Part shown: piece by piece, positions 34,158 to 44,475 of the stretch
Numbering within the stretch: the stretch's first letter is position 1
How the letters are laid out: each line of letters starts with the position of its first letter
NCBI GenBank assembly: GCA_013115135.1
Contig: JABANP010000192.1
Coordinates: forward strand, 1 to 64,000
Source: Perkinsus olseni
Taxonomy: Eukaryota > Perkinsozoa > Perkinsida > Perkinsidae
Direction: 5' to 3'
Length of the DNA: 64,000 nucleotides
The notes under the pieces: generated by a model
Database searches by the model: none
Told to the model about the DNA's origin: nothing
What the model saw: only the letters and a program-made list of their open reading frames with translations
Program-made: the position numbers and the translations under genes

Positions 34158-37100
34158 ATGGTCACAAGGCCCTTCTCCGCGGAGACAGTCGCCCAAATAA
34201 GGTTCCTATGCCCTAACAGTAATAAGGGTGGAGGATGCCTTTATGCTTCTTGCTTGAGTCATCTCTGAGAAGGCTATTCTTTCTCAAGGTACGGATAATG
34301 AAATCGAAGCTGCCCTCTATAAATACAACGGTGATGAGAATATGGCCGTCAATGAGCTGCTGAACCAGCAGGAACACAGAAGCTCTGGGCGGCCTTCCAA
34401 TCGGAATTAGTAGGTGGAGTTTGCCGGCTGTTCATGGCGCTGGGTTCCCGGGCGATACTCTCTTATTTGAATGAGATCATCTGATCTCGATGAATATTTT
34501 TAGTGGTTCTCGGTAAGCATCTTTCTGTCAGTTATCAACAACCGGCAGCGCCACAAGTAGCCGTCGGAGGATCCTCGGCACCGCTGCTGGCCTCGGTGGT
34601 AGTATGGGCAATAGCTCACCGTTTGTTTCTCGTTCCTAAGGACGATAGACAGTGGCGAATTGCTATAGAGGCTCATCAGTCTAGGTTATGTTTGAGCTGA
34701 TACGCAAATGTGATAAATCTTTGATACAACACCTTATCAATCATAGTCATTATTACTATATTACATACCGTTACAAATCATTATCGTGTTAATAAGTCAG
34801 GTTTGAACAGTCAAACTTAACTCTTTAGACTATATTCCAATTTTATTTGAAGTACTGTAGCGATTGGATAGGTAGTTACGGACGTGGAGCTAGTGCTGCT
34901 CATTGCTGTTTGATCGTTCTAGCTGGAATGGAATTACTCCGCTCGGAAATCGCGTTCTCAATGGCATTGAGAACGCGATTTTTCGCAATGCATTGAGTCA
35001 ATGCGTATTTGAAGACTCTTCAATGAAGAGTGCACCAGCGTTTGCTCCTTGAGGATTTCAAGTGTCGGTGGATTCTTACACAGCCATCGAGCTTACCATG
35101 TGTTATCATCATTCTTTGAGACGTATTATCACACGCATTTACTGTATATCAGGATAAACTCATTTATATTATTTCAACTTGCAGTGCTGCATTTATTGAT
35201 GCTCAGGTTCAACCATCGCAGTCGAGAGAAGTCACCAGAACTGCTCAAGTTCAGTGCGGACAGTGCCATCAGGTTTTAACAGTCCAAATGACGGCTATGA
35301 GTAATACAGACCCGTACTTGTAGCGATGACGTTGAATTCGGGCTGTAGTTCCGTGGACCAGCTTCCCTCAATATTTTGGACTTCTCTTTAGAGGAAGTCA
35401 CGGGGAAATAGTGATGCTTTTACATATTGGCTAGCACCCGTTCAACCAACCATACTTCCTCATCGCAACTTTCGTGTGAAAAGCGGAAGGAAGACTAAAA
35501 ACATGAACTACCTCACTGGGGCTACGTGGGAGTCATCAAGAATTCTGTCATTGGTTTGCTCAAGAGCCGCCGTATCGAATCGAAAGAATCTGTCAAGGAA
35601 AAATAGTCATCAAGAAATCAGTTATTGGATATGGGAGAGCCCGGTTTGGCCAAGAGTCGCAGGCCGTATCGGATCGGAAGAACTTGTCAAGGAAAAATTT
35701 TGGTTTTTTCGCACTGATTTCAGCGGTTTTATTCCTCTTCGTTTTCTACATCTCCTTTATTTTAGGAGATCAGTCGGTGAAGGCCCAGGCTACGTGCCCT
35801 CACTGTCAGATGCTGAACGAGTTCATGATACCTCCGGACCCGGTAGTGTTGGGCTCCTCGGCGAACCCGATCTAAGGGCCCGATGCGTATTTGGCATCGT
35901 TTTCGTCTGCGATGCGAAGTGGAGTCTGTTTTCTGGTCTTCAGGTGCCCACGGCTACCGCCATGCCGATGCCGGGCGGACTGCCGCAGCAGGCTCCACCG
36001 CCGAGCATGCAGGCTCAGGCGATGTATGGGCTGCCTAGTCATATGCAGATGCAACAGACGACTCAGATTGGGATACCGGCTCCTTCCCTCACTGGTAGTC
36101 ACTCGCACAGAGGTTCAATATCGTCACGCGCCACGAAATTGGTTAGCAAGTCTGAGGCTCTTCATCGGGCGTTACTTCGATCTCTGAGATATTATTGTGA
36201 TCCAGTACTCATCGGAATGAGATTGCTTATTCGATCGATATCTGGTGTCGCGCGCCACGAAATTATTCGTGTCCATCCGCTTCAGGTGTCCAACGGGCCC
36301 TACTGATTGGTATCAATTACTATAACACCCCTGCGCAGCTTTCGGGATGCATCCCTGATGTGAGTTCTCGGAGCCACTTCGTCGGTTCTGCCTCGGTTTT
36401 GACGTCGGCTATGGAATGGCTGGTCGTTGCCACACTCGGCGCTCCCAGTAGCGCTGTATCGACGGGCGAAGCGCTTTTGGGTTTCAATATGGAGAAGCTT
36501 TTCGAGATGTGTCCACCTCAGGCCCATAATATGTTTCGGCTCCTTACCGAGACCTACAGATGGAATCCTGGTGACATAAGAATGATGACGGATGATGGCC
36601 GTGCTGAGATGCCGACAAGTAGGACTGACTCTCGGACTCTGTTTAAATTCCGAGCTCGGCCGAGGAAATAAGGATCTCTCTTCGACCGTCCATGTCGCCT
36701 TCCGTTCAGGAGCGAATATAATAGCGGCACTGCACTGGCTGGTCAGAGACGCGAAGCCAGGCGATGTGTTTTTCTTCCACTATTCTGGTCATGGGTCGCA
36801 ACAGGTATCAGCCACGGTGTCCTCATGACTTCAATCTTGGGTGCATCTCTGTCTTTCAGCCGGACCCGTACGGAATGGAAGAAGACGGTATGAATGAGAC
36901 GATATTGCCTTGCGATGTGAGCGCTGCGAAAATGATTTTCTTTCGAGAAAAAATCTCTGTTAATTTCGCAGGTTCGACGGGCTGGGATGATCTCGGATGA
37001 TGAAATCTTTGCGATCTTGGTGCAGCCGCTGCCTAGCGGTGTCAGGCTCACGAGCGTGATGGATTGCTGCCACTCCGGAACAGGTGAGGCAAATCTGGAC

Positions 37101-38143
37101 CCTTCCTCACTGGTTCGAAGTTGAGGCATTCTCCTGTCGTTCGTAAAGCGATTAATCTAGGGTTGTCTACGGCAGAACCCACTACAACGCAGATCTTAGG
37201 GTTTCTGCATGTAGTTTTCATAGGGTTTTGAGATTTTGGTCGCGACGCCTGTCAAGCATGTTGTGGTTTTGCAGGGTCTTGTGGGTGTAGGTATGGATCT
37301 GCCGTGGCGATGGGTGGAAAGAAGAGGATGGAAGGAGGATACCAACCCGTGGCATTCTCTGGGAGATGTCAGACTGGCCACTGGGAGTATCTTTGTGTGC
37401 ATGCGTGCAAGCGGGTATCTTTTAGGTTCAACTGTTCAGCGGCTGTGATGATTCTGGGACGTCTGCTGATGCATCGGCTGGGAACATGCGGGGCGGAGCG
37501 ATGACAACCGCATTCTGTAGGTCCAGTCTGCTGAAATTTTGTGGTTTCCTCAGTGCGCTTCATCTTGAATTGCATAAAATCTTCATTTTGTCTGTGCATG
37601 AAGTCGGTGACATGTGACAACATGGTTCCTACGGGAAAGTGGTTTCACAGCGCGCTCACTCAGTGATACTTATTGCGATACGATCTACTTCACGGCTGGA
37701 AGCGAAATAGAGTATCTCTCGGCTGCTCTGGAAACGTATCATGATTATTCTGCTGTAGGTAACTCTATCCGTGCCAACCCTTATATCAGCTACATCGACC
37801 TTATTCATCGGCTTAACGATGAAATGAGGAGGCATAGGATGGGCCAGCGCCCTCAGTTGTCGAGCACACAAGTGTTCCCCGTTGACAGGTGGGTTTGCCT
37901 GAAAAGCCGGCTTTCCAGTTTTTCCTTTGAACTTGGATTGGCTGAAAGTGAGTGTTTTTGTACTGCAGGCCCTTCAATCTGACGGATATACTCCCCAACC
38001 AGAATCAATATATTGGCAGGATTGTGCGCAAGAGGTTCAAGCCACGTAAGAACAAGAAGAAGATGCAAGGACTGGACGGCTTGCTGCTGCCCTTGGCTGG
38101 CGGTATGCTGGCTGGCGCTCTGTTGGGTTCGATTTTTGACTAG
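34158..38143 (+). CDS. metacaspase C (UBA-like + zinc ribbon + peptidase C14), 15 exons with altered structure
   Basis: Exons: 34158-34218, 34289-34409, 34532-34595 (or ending 34556), 35207-35300, 35766-35842, 35944-36094, 36286-36359, 36522-36618, 36710-36804, 36860-36916, 36972-37083, 37291-37367, 37426-37516, 37759-37888, 37969-38143. Phases close to 491 residues (478 with the shorter third exon). Domains as in A and B: UBA/CUE-like ([18 protein letters not shown]), zinc ribbon (CGQC, CPHC), Gln/Pro linker ([12 protein letters not shown]), core with [18 protein letters not shown] and intact DCCHSGTG, then [13 protein letters not shown]. Two differences: the linker exon matching exon 6 of A and B is missing, and their exon 8 is split by an extra 162-bp intron (36360-36521) after GCIPD. 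The tail is the shortest, ending just after a hydrophobic glycine-rich helix ([13 protein letters not shown]), so it may be membrane-associated. A catalytically complete metacaspase, more diverged from A and B than they are from each other. Confidence 0.92.
34947..34981. repeat. single-base-centred inverted repeat, 17-bp arms
   Basis: Perfect 17-bp arms at 34947-34963 and 34965-34981 around a single G, in an intron of metacaspase C. Two more follow closely: 34990-35004 (7-bp arms around G) and 35015-35031 (8-bp arms around A). Confidence 0.9.
37395..37408 (+). repeat. copy 5 of motif TTGYGCATGCGTGC
   Basis: One mismatch (first base G), in the intron between exons 12 and 13 of metacaspase C. 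Confidence 0.55.
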
Positions 38144-38387
38144 GCATCTGTCATCACAATCGATCAAATGGGCGAGCGCTATGTATTGTCATCCCATTTT
38201 GTAATCTTCTGTTCTGGGGAAAGTCCTTTGTTTGAGCGGTAATTGAATTCCTCGGCGGTGATAGTTGCTTCAATTTTACAGTAGTTACTTTTCATTTCTA
38301 CATTGCTGCAGTGTTCGGAGGTCATCAGGAGTAAAGGGAGAGTGGTTGTGGTGGTGGTGGTGGCTGTAGTTTGAAGTAGGAGAGTAC

Positions 38388-40103
38388 ATGCCCGCTGTCT
38401 TCAACGTACTTCGGCGAAGGGACGATTTGAGAAAGCTCTTTGTTGGTTCTTCCAGCTTTACGTTGAGGATGAGCGAAGGGCCTTCGCCGGAGGCGATTCG
38501 GCGAGATAGCTTCTGCACGGTTATGAACGGAAGTCCCGTTCATAACTCCAGTTGTGGGGGGTATTGTCACCACTGCTGCCGATGGAAGCTTGAGCTCAAA
38601 CTCGCTTCGCATTATTCGCCCAGTGCCGGGCGAGTTGCGATGCAAAGTTGAAGCAAAAGGCCTCGCAAAGACTTCGTTGTTGACCGAATCGCTGACGGTT
38701 GATACAACGATTCAGCTCGATGTTTTGTAGAAGGTCTATTACATTAATGTCAGTGCAGCCAAATCGCTTACTCAAGATCACAGCTGCAGCCTCAAGTCAT
38801 TTCAGGTGAGGGGCATGTTCGATTTCCCACACCTCATCGGAGGACTGATTAATCCGTGCAGCCTCCGGTCTTCCCTACTCAGGCCTGCTACTCCTTCATG
38901 CCTCTGGCAGACGTTCAGAGGCTTCAGCTCGAAGGCTGTATCCCCTGTACCATTCTCCGTATTTGGTAGCGACTCTATGATGATGGTCACGCCTCACTTG
39001 GTGAGCCTTATCCGCTTATCAGTCGTTTCTGCGCGTACGGGCATGGAGCAATCGTCGACGTTGGGCCTTTCGCGGTCTACTCGGGAGGCTTTCTTCTCTG
39101 TGTGTGCGACTTTCCAGTCCAATACCGGGTTAGTTGGACTAGCACCGATGTATCTTGCTTTGAGGAGGGTTTACGGAAGTTTATATTTCGAAGATTTTCC
39201 GCCCGGGCTCGAGAGTAGGGTAAGCCTAAGATACTGTCTTTCCTCTGTGTCCCGAAATTAATGGAATGGGAGCGTATAGTGAGGGAAATGCTGACGGATT
39301 TACTGTCCGCATTCATGGCAACTGCTCAGGCTGAGGTGGCCAACAACGGGCTCGACGTGCAAGTCGTGAAGCCGGGCAATGTGACGTTCTACTTTATGAA
39401 GAGAACCAGTGCTGAAGACAAAACCGCTCCTGATGCCAAACGTAGCGAGAGTACGTCCTGGCGTCGCGGAGATCCTTGTGGTAGGGTATGATAAGAACTC
39501 TCTCGTGAGCCAGACTTTGCGGGCCGCGGATGTGGGAGAGCTCATACGCTCGTCCTGTGAGAATGTGAGAATCACGGACAAATGGCATCCTGAGGTGAGA
39601 GAACAATTTCACCGTCAAAGTTTTGACCTGTGAAAAACTACTCAGAACTATTTGGCCGTGGAGAAGGATATAAGCGAGACGCATCAGCACGAAGTGCGAA
39701 GGTTCACAATTCAGAAGGTGGTAGGCGTGCTGTGGTAACTTGTGTGATTTGCCTGTGGCCAGGATGAATCCTCCCAGAGCGTATCCTGTACACTGGAGGA
39801 GATGCTCGCCCTGCAGAAGATGCTTGAGGTGAGTGCCCCGATATGTTGTGGGTTCACGGAACTATTTTCAGTCGACGATCCCGAGTCTCTACGGCTGGAA
39901 TCTGCTGCTGGACGAAGCGTGATGAGAGAGTTATTAGGTATAAGTGGCCCCAATTAACGGTCGTGGCCTTTGGGCTGTACTTTACTGCGTGTAGGTACGC
40001 ATCTCACCGGCAGCACGATGAGGCGATCGTATATGCAGGTCCCGATTATGGTGACCGATCATAACTCCACAGACGGAGACTATTATATAACGTCACGAGT
40101 TTA
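38388..40103 (+). CDS. unrecognised multi-exon gene
   Basis: A likely start is ATG 38388 (MPAVFNVLRRRDDLRKLFVG). Downstream exons with good splice signals include 38731-38805 (KVYYINVSAAKSLTQDHSC), 38862-38965 (PLADVQRLQLEGCIPC) and a long stretch from about 39022 (CAYGHGAIVDVGPFAVYSGG). From about 39260 the frame reads MEWERIVREMLTDLLSAFMA and VVKPGNVTFYFMKRTSAED, continuing near 39530 with SLVSQTLRAADVGELIRSSC. Later exons are 39649-39718 (NYLAVEKDISETHQHEVRR), 39764-39831 (DESSQSVSCTLEEMLALQKM), about 39873-39939 and 39996-40068, and the last ends in GDYYITSRV and TAA at 40103. No family is recognised; it looks like a soluble intracellular protein. Between 39200 and 39260 the best frame crosses a TAG, so an intron or mutation there is unresolved. 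A polyGGT run lies upstream near 38350. It follows metacaspase C on the same strand. Confidence 0.5.
38520..38546. repeat. hairpin, 11-bp arms
   Basis: GTTATGAACGG pairs with CCGTTCATAAC across the 5-base loop AAGTC. Confidence 0.65.
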
Positions 40104-40391
40104 AAATCAATGCAATGCTTCGAAAGCAGGGTTGCGTTCTGGTGGGGCCTGGTGTTAAGCACGAGCTGCTACCACGCCTGTACAGAGCGGGAAAGAAGGC
40201 TGAACCCCAGTGCTTAGTGATAGGCCTCGGAGACTGTTGACGCTACCTTGGTGAGTCGAGGCGAGCCGAACCACGCGGAAGACGGTGACAACCTCGAATC
40301 GTTGAACAGCTTTAAAATGCTCGTGCCACGCGCAGGCCACCTCTCACTTTCCATGCCATTCAGAATGCTCTACGGTAGTTTATTCGAATCA

Positions 40392-40510
40392 AGCGTGAGT
40401 TTATGGTCCAACGCCGGTTCGGGCTTTGTTAGGCCCTTCCCGATGTGCTCAGTTGGGGACTCTCTGTAGCGTTGATACGCAGTGCAATCAGACAGATTGT
40501 CTGAAGAGCT
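40392..40510. repeat. dispersed repeat, copy 1 (partner near 51445-51580)
   Basis: Shares the strings GTCCAACGCCGGTTC and GCAGTGCAATCAGACAGATT, in order, with 51445-51580. The minus strand of both copies is open and encodes LTKPEPALD, so the repeat may derive from a coding exon. Confidence 0.7.
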
Positions 40511-40605
40511 TTCCTTGGGGGTAGCTCCCACCGGGCGCGAAGCTGCGTGCATCCTCATTGTTCACTGCGTGCCTCATCGTAAAATGATTTTAGAAATCTC
40601 GATCC

Positions 40606-40648
40606 CGGGACAAGAGCTACGGGATCGGATCCCGTAGCTCTTGTCCCG
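40606..40648. repeat. single-base-centred inverted repeat, 21-bp arms
   Basis: Perfect 21-bp arms at 40606-40626 and 40628-40648 around a single G, in non-coding DNA after the 38.4-40.1 kb gene. Confidence 0.92.
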
Positions 40649-41099
40649 AGAGTGCCGAGCTCTCGGCCCGAGACGCTAAGAAAAGGGGCAACACGCGGTA
40701 GCCGACCAATTCCATCGGGTGCTGCTGCTGCCAACTAGTCTGGGCTACTACACTGGACAACCCCGTGACCTGCATGACTACCGTGCCGACAGTCGGCAGC
40801 CGACTCGGTCGGCCAGGCCGAGCCTTCTACTAGAGGGCCTCGACGGTTGATGAGTCATCGATGATGACCTCAGATACTGTCCAGATCGCGCTCCTTGGTG
40901 CGATGGGATCCGCTCAGACGTTCGTCAATGTAGCCACGAGGAGCACTCCTCTGACGTCCTAAAGAACCACACCAGCGAAACGGCATACTGCAACCTCCGC
41001 ATACCTCCCTGGAGAAGGCTCCCTCCACACAGTCTGGTTAAAGTGATGCTTACACTGGAACTTGTGACACTGTGGGTACTCCGACGCAGGACGATCGAT

Positions 41100-41480
41100 G
41101 CCGGTTATTCCTCCTCAGTGAGGAGCCCTCACACCGTGCGAGCCGCACGAATCCATGCTTCGTTCCTCCTGTGTAACAGATCACCGATGAGGACGAGGAT
41201 CTACTAGGAGCATCCTACATGGAATCGAGCTCCCGCAAAAAATTATCATGTAGAACTGAAATGCGTCCGCCGCGCTGCCCGGCGTCATCGATCTCACTGA
41301 GGTGTAATTATTTTTATGTTTCCTCTGTCCGAGACTGAACTCATTGCCATCTGGGGTCTAGAGAATGGACTAACTCGAGAAGTGGGGAAAACGGCAGACC
41401 CGCTATGAGTTATCCCCGGGTAGCCCGGGCCGGGCCTCCGGCGACCCATCACTGTTCTTGCGACACGGCTCCTTGCCCAC
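41100..41480. repeat. 3'-flank repeat module, copy 1 of 4
   Basis: Sequence 3' of secreted-family gene 1, matched by diverged copies at about 43590-44250, 48230-48970 and 52580-53250. Shared landmarks include ACTCATTGCCATCTGGG-like and GGGCCTCCGGCGA-like strings, and a CAC-rich start. The rest of 40104-42012 shows no supported gene. A second dispersed repeat (41490-41860) is listed separately. Confidence 0.6.
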
Positions 41481-41489
41481 TGGACACCC

Positions 41490-41860
41490 CGGAAGTCGCG
41501 ATCGATGACTGGCTCCCGTGCAACCCAGCATCACCTTCTGCGATAGAAGTACTCTCCATATGGGAGGAATAATGACAGAATAGACCAAAGATTGAGAGCC
41601 CCTGATGTAGGTGAGTATCACAACGTATGAGGAATGAAGCGATACCGTAAGATACGGACTTCACAGTAAACATCACGAATAATGATTGGTCGCGTCACAG
41701 ATATATCTTGTAATCTCGTGGATCATTGATCCTCCACTATATCTCAATAGGACTGGTACCGAGGGAACGAATAAAGAAAGGATCAACTGGCCTTATCACG
41801 AATCCTTATTTGATCGTATCATAATATGATCGGCTCACTGGAATACGTGACCATAACCAG
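41490..41860. repeat. dispersed repeat, copy 1 (partner 60985-61345)
   Basis: Direct, diverged copy of 60985-61345. The shared core around GGTCGCGTCACAGA is preceded by ACGGACTTCACAG in both. Both minus strands encode a fragment with C-D-T-H and I-F-G at matching spacing, so an old coding exon is possible. Confidence 0.7.
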
Positions 41861-41959
41861 AGTGTTGACTGATGAAGTACGTGGTGAAAGATATATGCCT
41901 GCGCACTAAGGGACACCCAGCGGTAACAGACAGAGAATTGTTCGAATTCTTTAAACAGT

Positions 41960-41976
41960 AGTCCCATCATGGGACT
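41960..41976. repeat. single-base-centred inverted repeat, 8-bp arms
   Basis: AGTCCCAT-C-ATGGGACT, 37 bp beyond the stop codon of secreted-family gene 1. Confidence 0.75.
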
Positions 41977-42012
41977 CCCATGGTATGAAGCGGAATGAAG
42001 AATGAAGCACCC

Positions 42013-42759
42013 TCATAGGATTTTGACGAGAGCAAAAGTCTTCGGTGGTGCCCCATCCAGTTCCAAGTAGACTCCAGAATCCGTAGCTGAGAATAGATAA
42101 AAGGTAGGAGACCCTGTCGGCAGGTCAGTTCTTGCACAGCCGACGGCAACTTCGTCAATGAACTTCTTGTAGTCTTCGCCCTTGCCGAACTGAGCATTGG
42201 TTACCTCGCCAACTATTAGGTCACGGAATGTGTGTTGAAATTGGCGATCGCGACGGCCATTTCTACATTTGAAGGTCATCTCTACGCTGCTTGTAATCCG
42301 CAAGATCAAGGCGAAGCTGAGACCCTCGGTATGGACGTATGTACCCGGTATCAGGGGTAGAGCCCTTCTGAAGAATGTTACCTCTTTACCTTGGAGTATG
42401 GTATTGAAAAGGAGCGGGTGATAATCAGTCAGATTGGTCAAGTCACCATTCTGGATGTTGACTTTCGGCATGGATGGCGTTCCCGTATGACCATTAATGA
42501 ACCTCTTGAAGCCTTCGAAGTCGGCATGGTTAACAGTGTAGGTATCAGGACCTCCTGTGAGACGCATGGGTTCTCCAGAGACCCAGAACTTAGGGTTGAC
42601 AAGCCGTTCGAAGAAGAGTAGCAGCGAACTATTCCATACTCGGGCTCGTACTCTGAGGGGCGCCGCGAGCAGCTGGTACTCTCCGATAAACAGATCATCA
42701 CTCGCAACCACTAGAGCCAGAGTGACGGCGATGAACCAAGTCGCGACGGGCTTCATCAT
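42013..42759 (-). CDS. secreted-family protein, paralogue 1
   Basis: An intronless 248-codon frame starting MMKPVATWFIAVTLALVVAS, a clear signal peptide, so the product probably enters the secretory pathway. The rest is a beta-rich soluble domain with no recognised family. Conserved with paralogues 2-4: GGPDTYTV (about residue 70), YHPLLF and GKEVTFFRRALPL (about 115-135), GTYVHTEGLSFALILR (about 140-155), EVTNAQFGKG (about 185), VGCARTDLP (about 207) and LDGAPPKTFALVK at the C terminus. Two cysteines (FKC and VGC) occur in all four copies and may form a disulfide. The start lies behind a conserved leader with an AG 17 bases upstream. Sequence divergence indicates an old duplication. Possible roles in host or prey contact are speculation. 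Confidence 0.88.
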   Translation of the reverse strand: MMKPVATWFIAVTLALVVASDDLFIGEYQLLAAPLRVRARVWNSSLLLFFERLVNPKFWVSGEPMRLTGGPDTYTVNHADFEGFKRFINGHTGTPSMPKVNIQNGDLTNLTDYHPLLFNTILQGKEVTFFRRALPLIPGTYVHTEGLSFALILRITSSVEMTFKCRNGRRDRQFQHTFRDLIVGEVTNAQFGKGEDYKKFIDEVAVGCARTDLPTGSPTFYLFSATDSGVYLELDGAPPKTFALVKIL

Positions 42760-42780
42760 TGAGAGAATGGAGTAGCTGTA
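42760..42780 (-). promoter_or_regulatory. conserved leader with AG, possible trans-splice acceptor
   Basis: On the minus strand this reads TACAG then CTACTCCATTCTCTCA before the ATG. Equivalent strings precede the ATGs of the three other paralogues (45223-45243, 49923-49943, 54259-54279). Such a short, conserved AG-to-ATG distance suits spliced-leader trans-splicing, which is known in Perkinsus and dinoflagellates. No spliced-leader gene is seen here. Confidence 0.45.
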
Positions 42781-43018
42781 TGAGAATTAGTAGCAGCAGC
42801 GATTAAAGCCCAGCAGCTCAGTTGTACTGGAGCTAGTAGAAGCAGTTATATAGCGTTGTAGTCATCACTGTGATTGTCATTAATAGTGAGTCACTATAAT
42901 ATACTCGAGGTCGTGAGTCACGACTCGTGACCGGGTCCTCGGTTCATTGTAGCCCTCGTGATAGAAAGCCGCTCTCTAAAAGCGTGCTCGAAAGACCCTA
43001 AATGACCGAATCGTTGAT

Positions 43019-43039
43019 TTGATCGTTGGCAACGATCAA
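43019..43039. repeat. single-base-centred inverted repeat, 10-bp arms
   Basis: Perfect 10-bp arms around a single G, in the spacer upstream of secreted-family gene 1. A shorter one (42917-42931, GTCACGA-C-TCGTGAC) lies 90 bp before it, and the identical 15-mer recurs at 43701-43715. Confidence 0.85.
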
Positions 43040-43555
43040 CCGTCACGACACTCGGCACCGACTCACATACCACCACGAGCTCCCTATTAACAGAAAAGTA
43101 ATGATTCGCGTATCGATGTCTAAAATTTCCGTCAAGTATCCGTCAGAACCGCTAAGAACATTGGGAAGCTGCCAGAACCAACGGATCGCCTAGCCGGAAG
43201 ATAGGGAAAATATTACGCAGTATCCCATCGTGAAGCGTTTCGTTACTTAGGATTCCTATCAGGAATTTCCTAAGGTTCCTTGCAGCGGGCCTATATTTCT
43301 AGCTCAATGGAGTCGCTCTAAAAGAGTGGCTGTTCGGCCGTACTCGGGAGAGCTCGCACACGCGTGTTCATTCCCGCGAGACCCACGTGACGTGCGCCAA
43401 GGAATCTGCTCCCGCGTGCATGGGCACGACCGGATACCGGATATTTATCACGAGGCACTTCGATACACTAGAATGTATAAGGGAGAGTTTGAATTCCAAA
43501 ATTCGGAGCCTACGCGATATCGTGTCGGCGGATAGGGAAAGCGGGCGAAGCAAAA

Positions 43556-43574
43556 CGACGTCAGTCTGACGTCG
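43556..43574. repeat. single-base-centred inverted repeat, 9-bp arms
   Basis: CGACGTCAG-T-CTGACGTCG. Confidence 0.8.
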
Positions 43575-43589
43575 ATCAGGTTTTCTTAA

Positions 43590-44250
43590 GCTAGGAGCCT
43601 TCGAGGGGGGTTGCAGGCGAGGCTACCCTGCCTCAATAGATCTAACTGCCGCACAAACTCATCATATAGAATTGAGATATGACCGCCGCGTCTTGTACCT
43701 GTCACGACTCGTGACTCAAGAGCATGACATGCTATCACTGACAGCCACCGATGACCGATACTAGGCCACAGTGAGCCTGCTTCATCTATATACCTTTGTG
43801 AGACAGGAGGCCTCCTATTGACAAAGTTGTTTTCTGCATTACTTTCGAATAATTCGAATCGAATTGACAGATACTTGTGGCGCGCCGAGGAAATTAATTT
43901 CACTGATGCATATTTGGCGCGGATGGTCGGCTGTTCGGCGGAATCGTCTCACTGAGATGTAAAAATTTCTAGATTTACTCCGTTCGAGACTCAACTCATC
44001 GCCATCTGGGTATGAAGTATGGACTTACTTGAAAAGTGGGGATATGGCAGACCCACTATGAGTGGATCTGTCCCGGGGCGGCCCACGCCAGGCCTCCGGC
44101 GACTGATCACTGAGTTGACTGAGAAGGAACGGCCATAGCTCGGCCCGAGCAAACGTATGCGTGCCGACAGATATAGCAAGCACACTGAGAGACCCTCAGC
44201 GGGGGCAGAAAGAGGCAGACGAACCAGGCACCACAAGTGGGCGCACCATC
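43590..44250. repeat. 3'-flank repeat module, copy 2 of 4
   Basis: Diverged copy of the sequence that lies 3' of each secreted-family gene. It includes GAACGGCCATAGCTCGGCCC, shared with 48841-48860 and 53142-53161. Its minus strand is open for about 100 codons in several copies (GPSYGRSFSVNSV), but the frame is not protein-like enough to call a gene. Confidence 0.7.
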
Positions 44251-44475
44251 GATGCTCAGGTGCGATCTTCAAGATATAGTGCCACTCATTGATTGACAGT
44301 GCCAATTTTTGGCACCACCGATAATAATGGGTAGGATCGAGTTATAACCTTGCACCAGAGGGCGGTTACCAATGCCTAATACAAAATAGGTGCTTGAGAG
44401 TTCTTCAAGTGGCAGCATCATGGTGTTAGACCAACCAAAGATCCTGAGGCATGTAGGACCCGGAGTGGAGCGCCT

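Noticed and set aside
36972..37083. A frame break in exon 11 of metacaspase C
   Set aside because: An apparent missing base on first reading disappeared after recounting; the exon has 112 bases, as in A and B, and the frame is intact.
43991..44305. Minus-strand frame repeated at 48666-49148 and 53037-53243 as a conserved gene
   Set aside because: The similarity follows the DNA repeat module, frames break differently in each copy, and the peptide has no protein-like conservation pattern.
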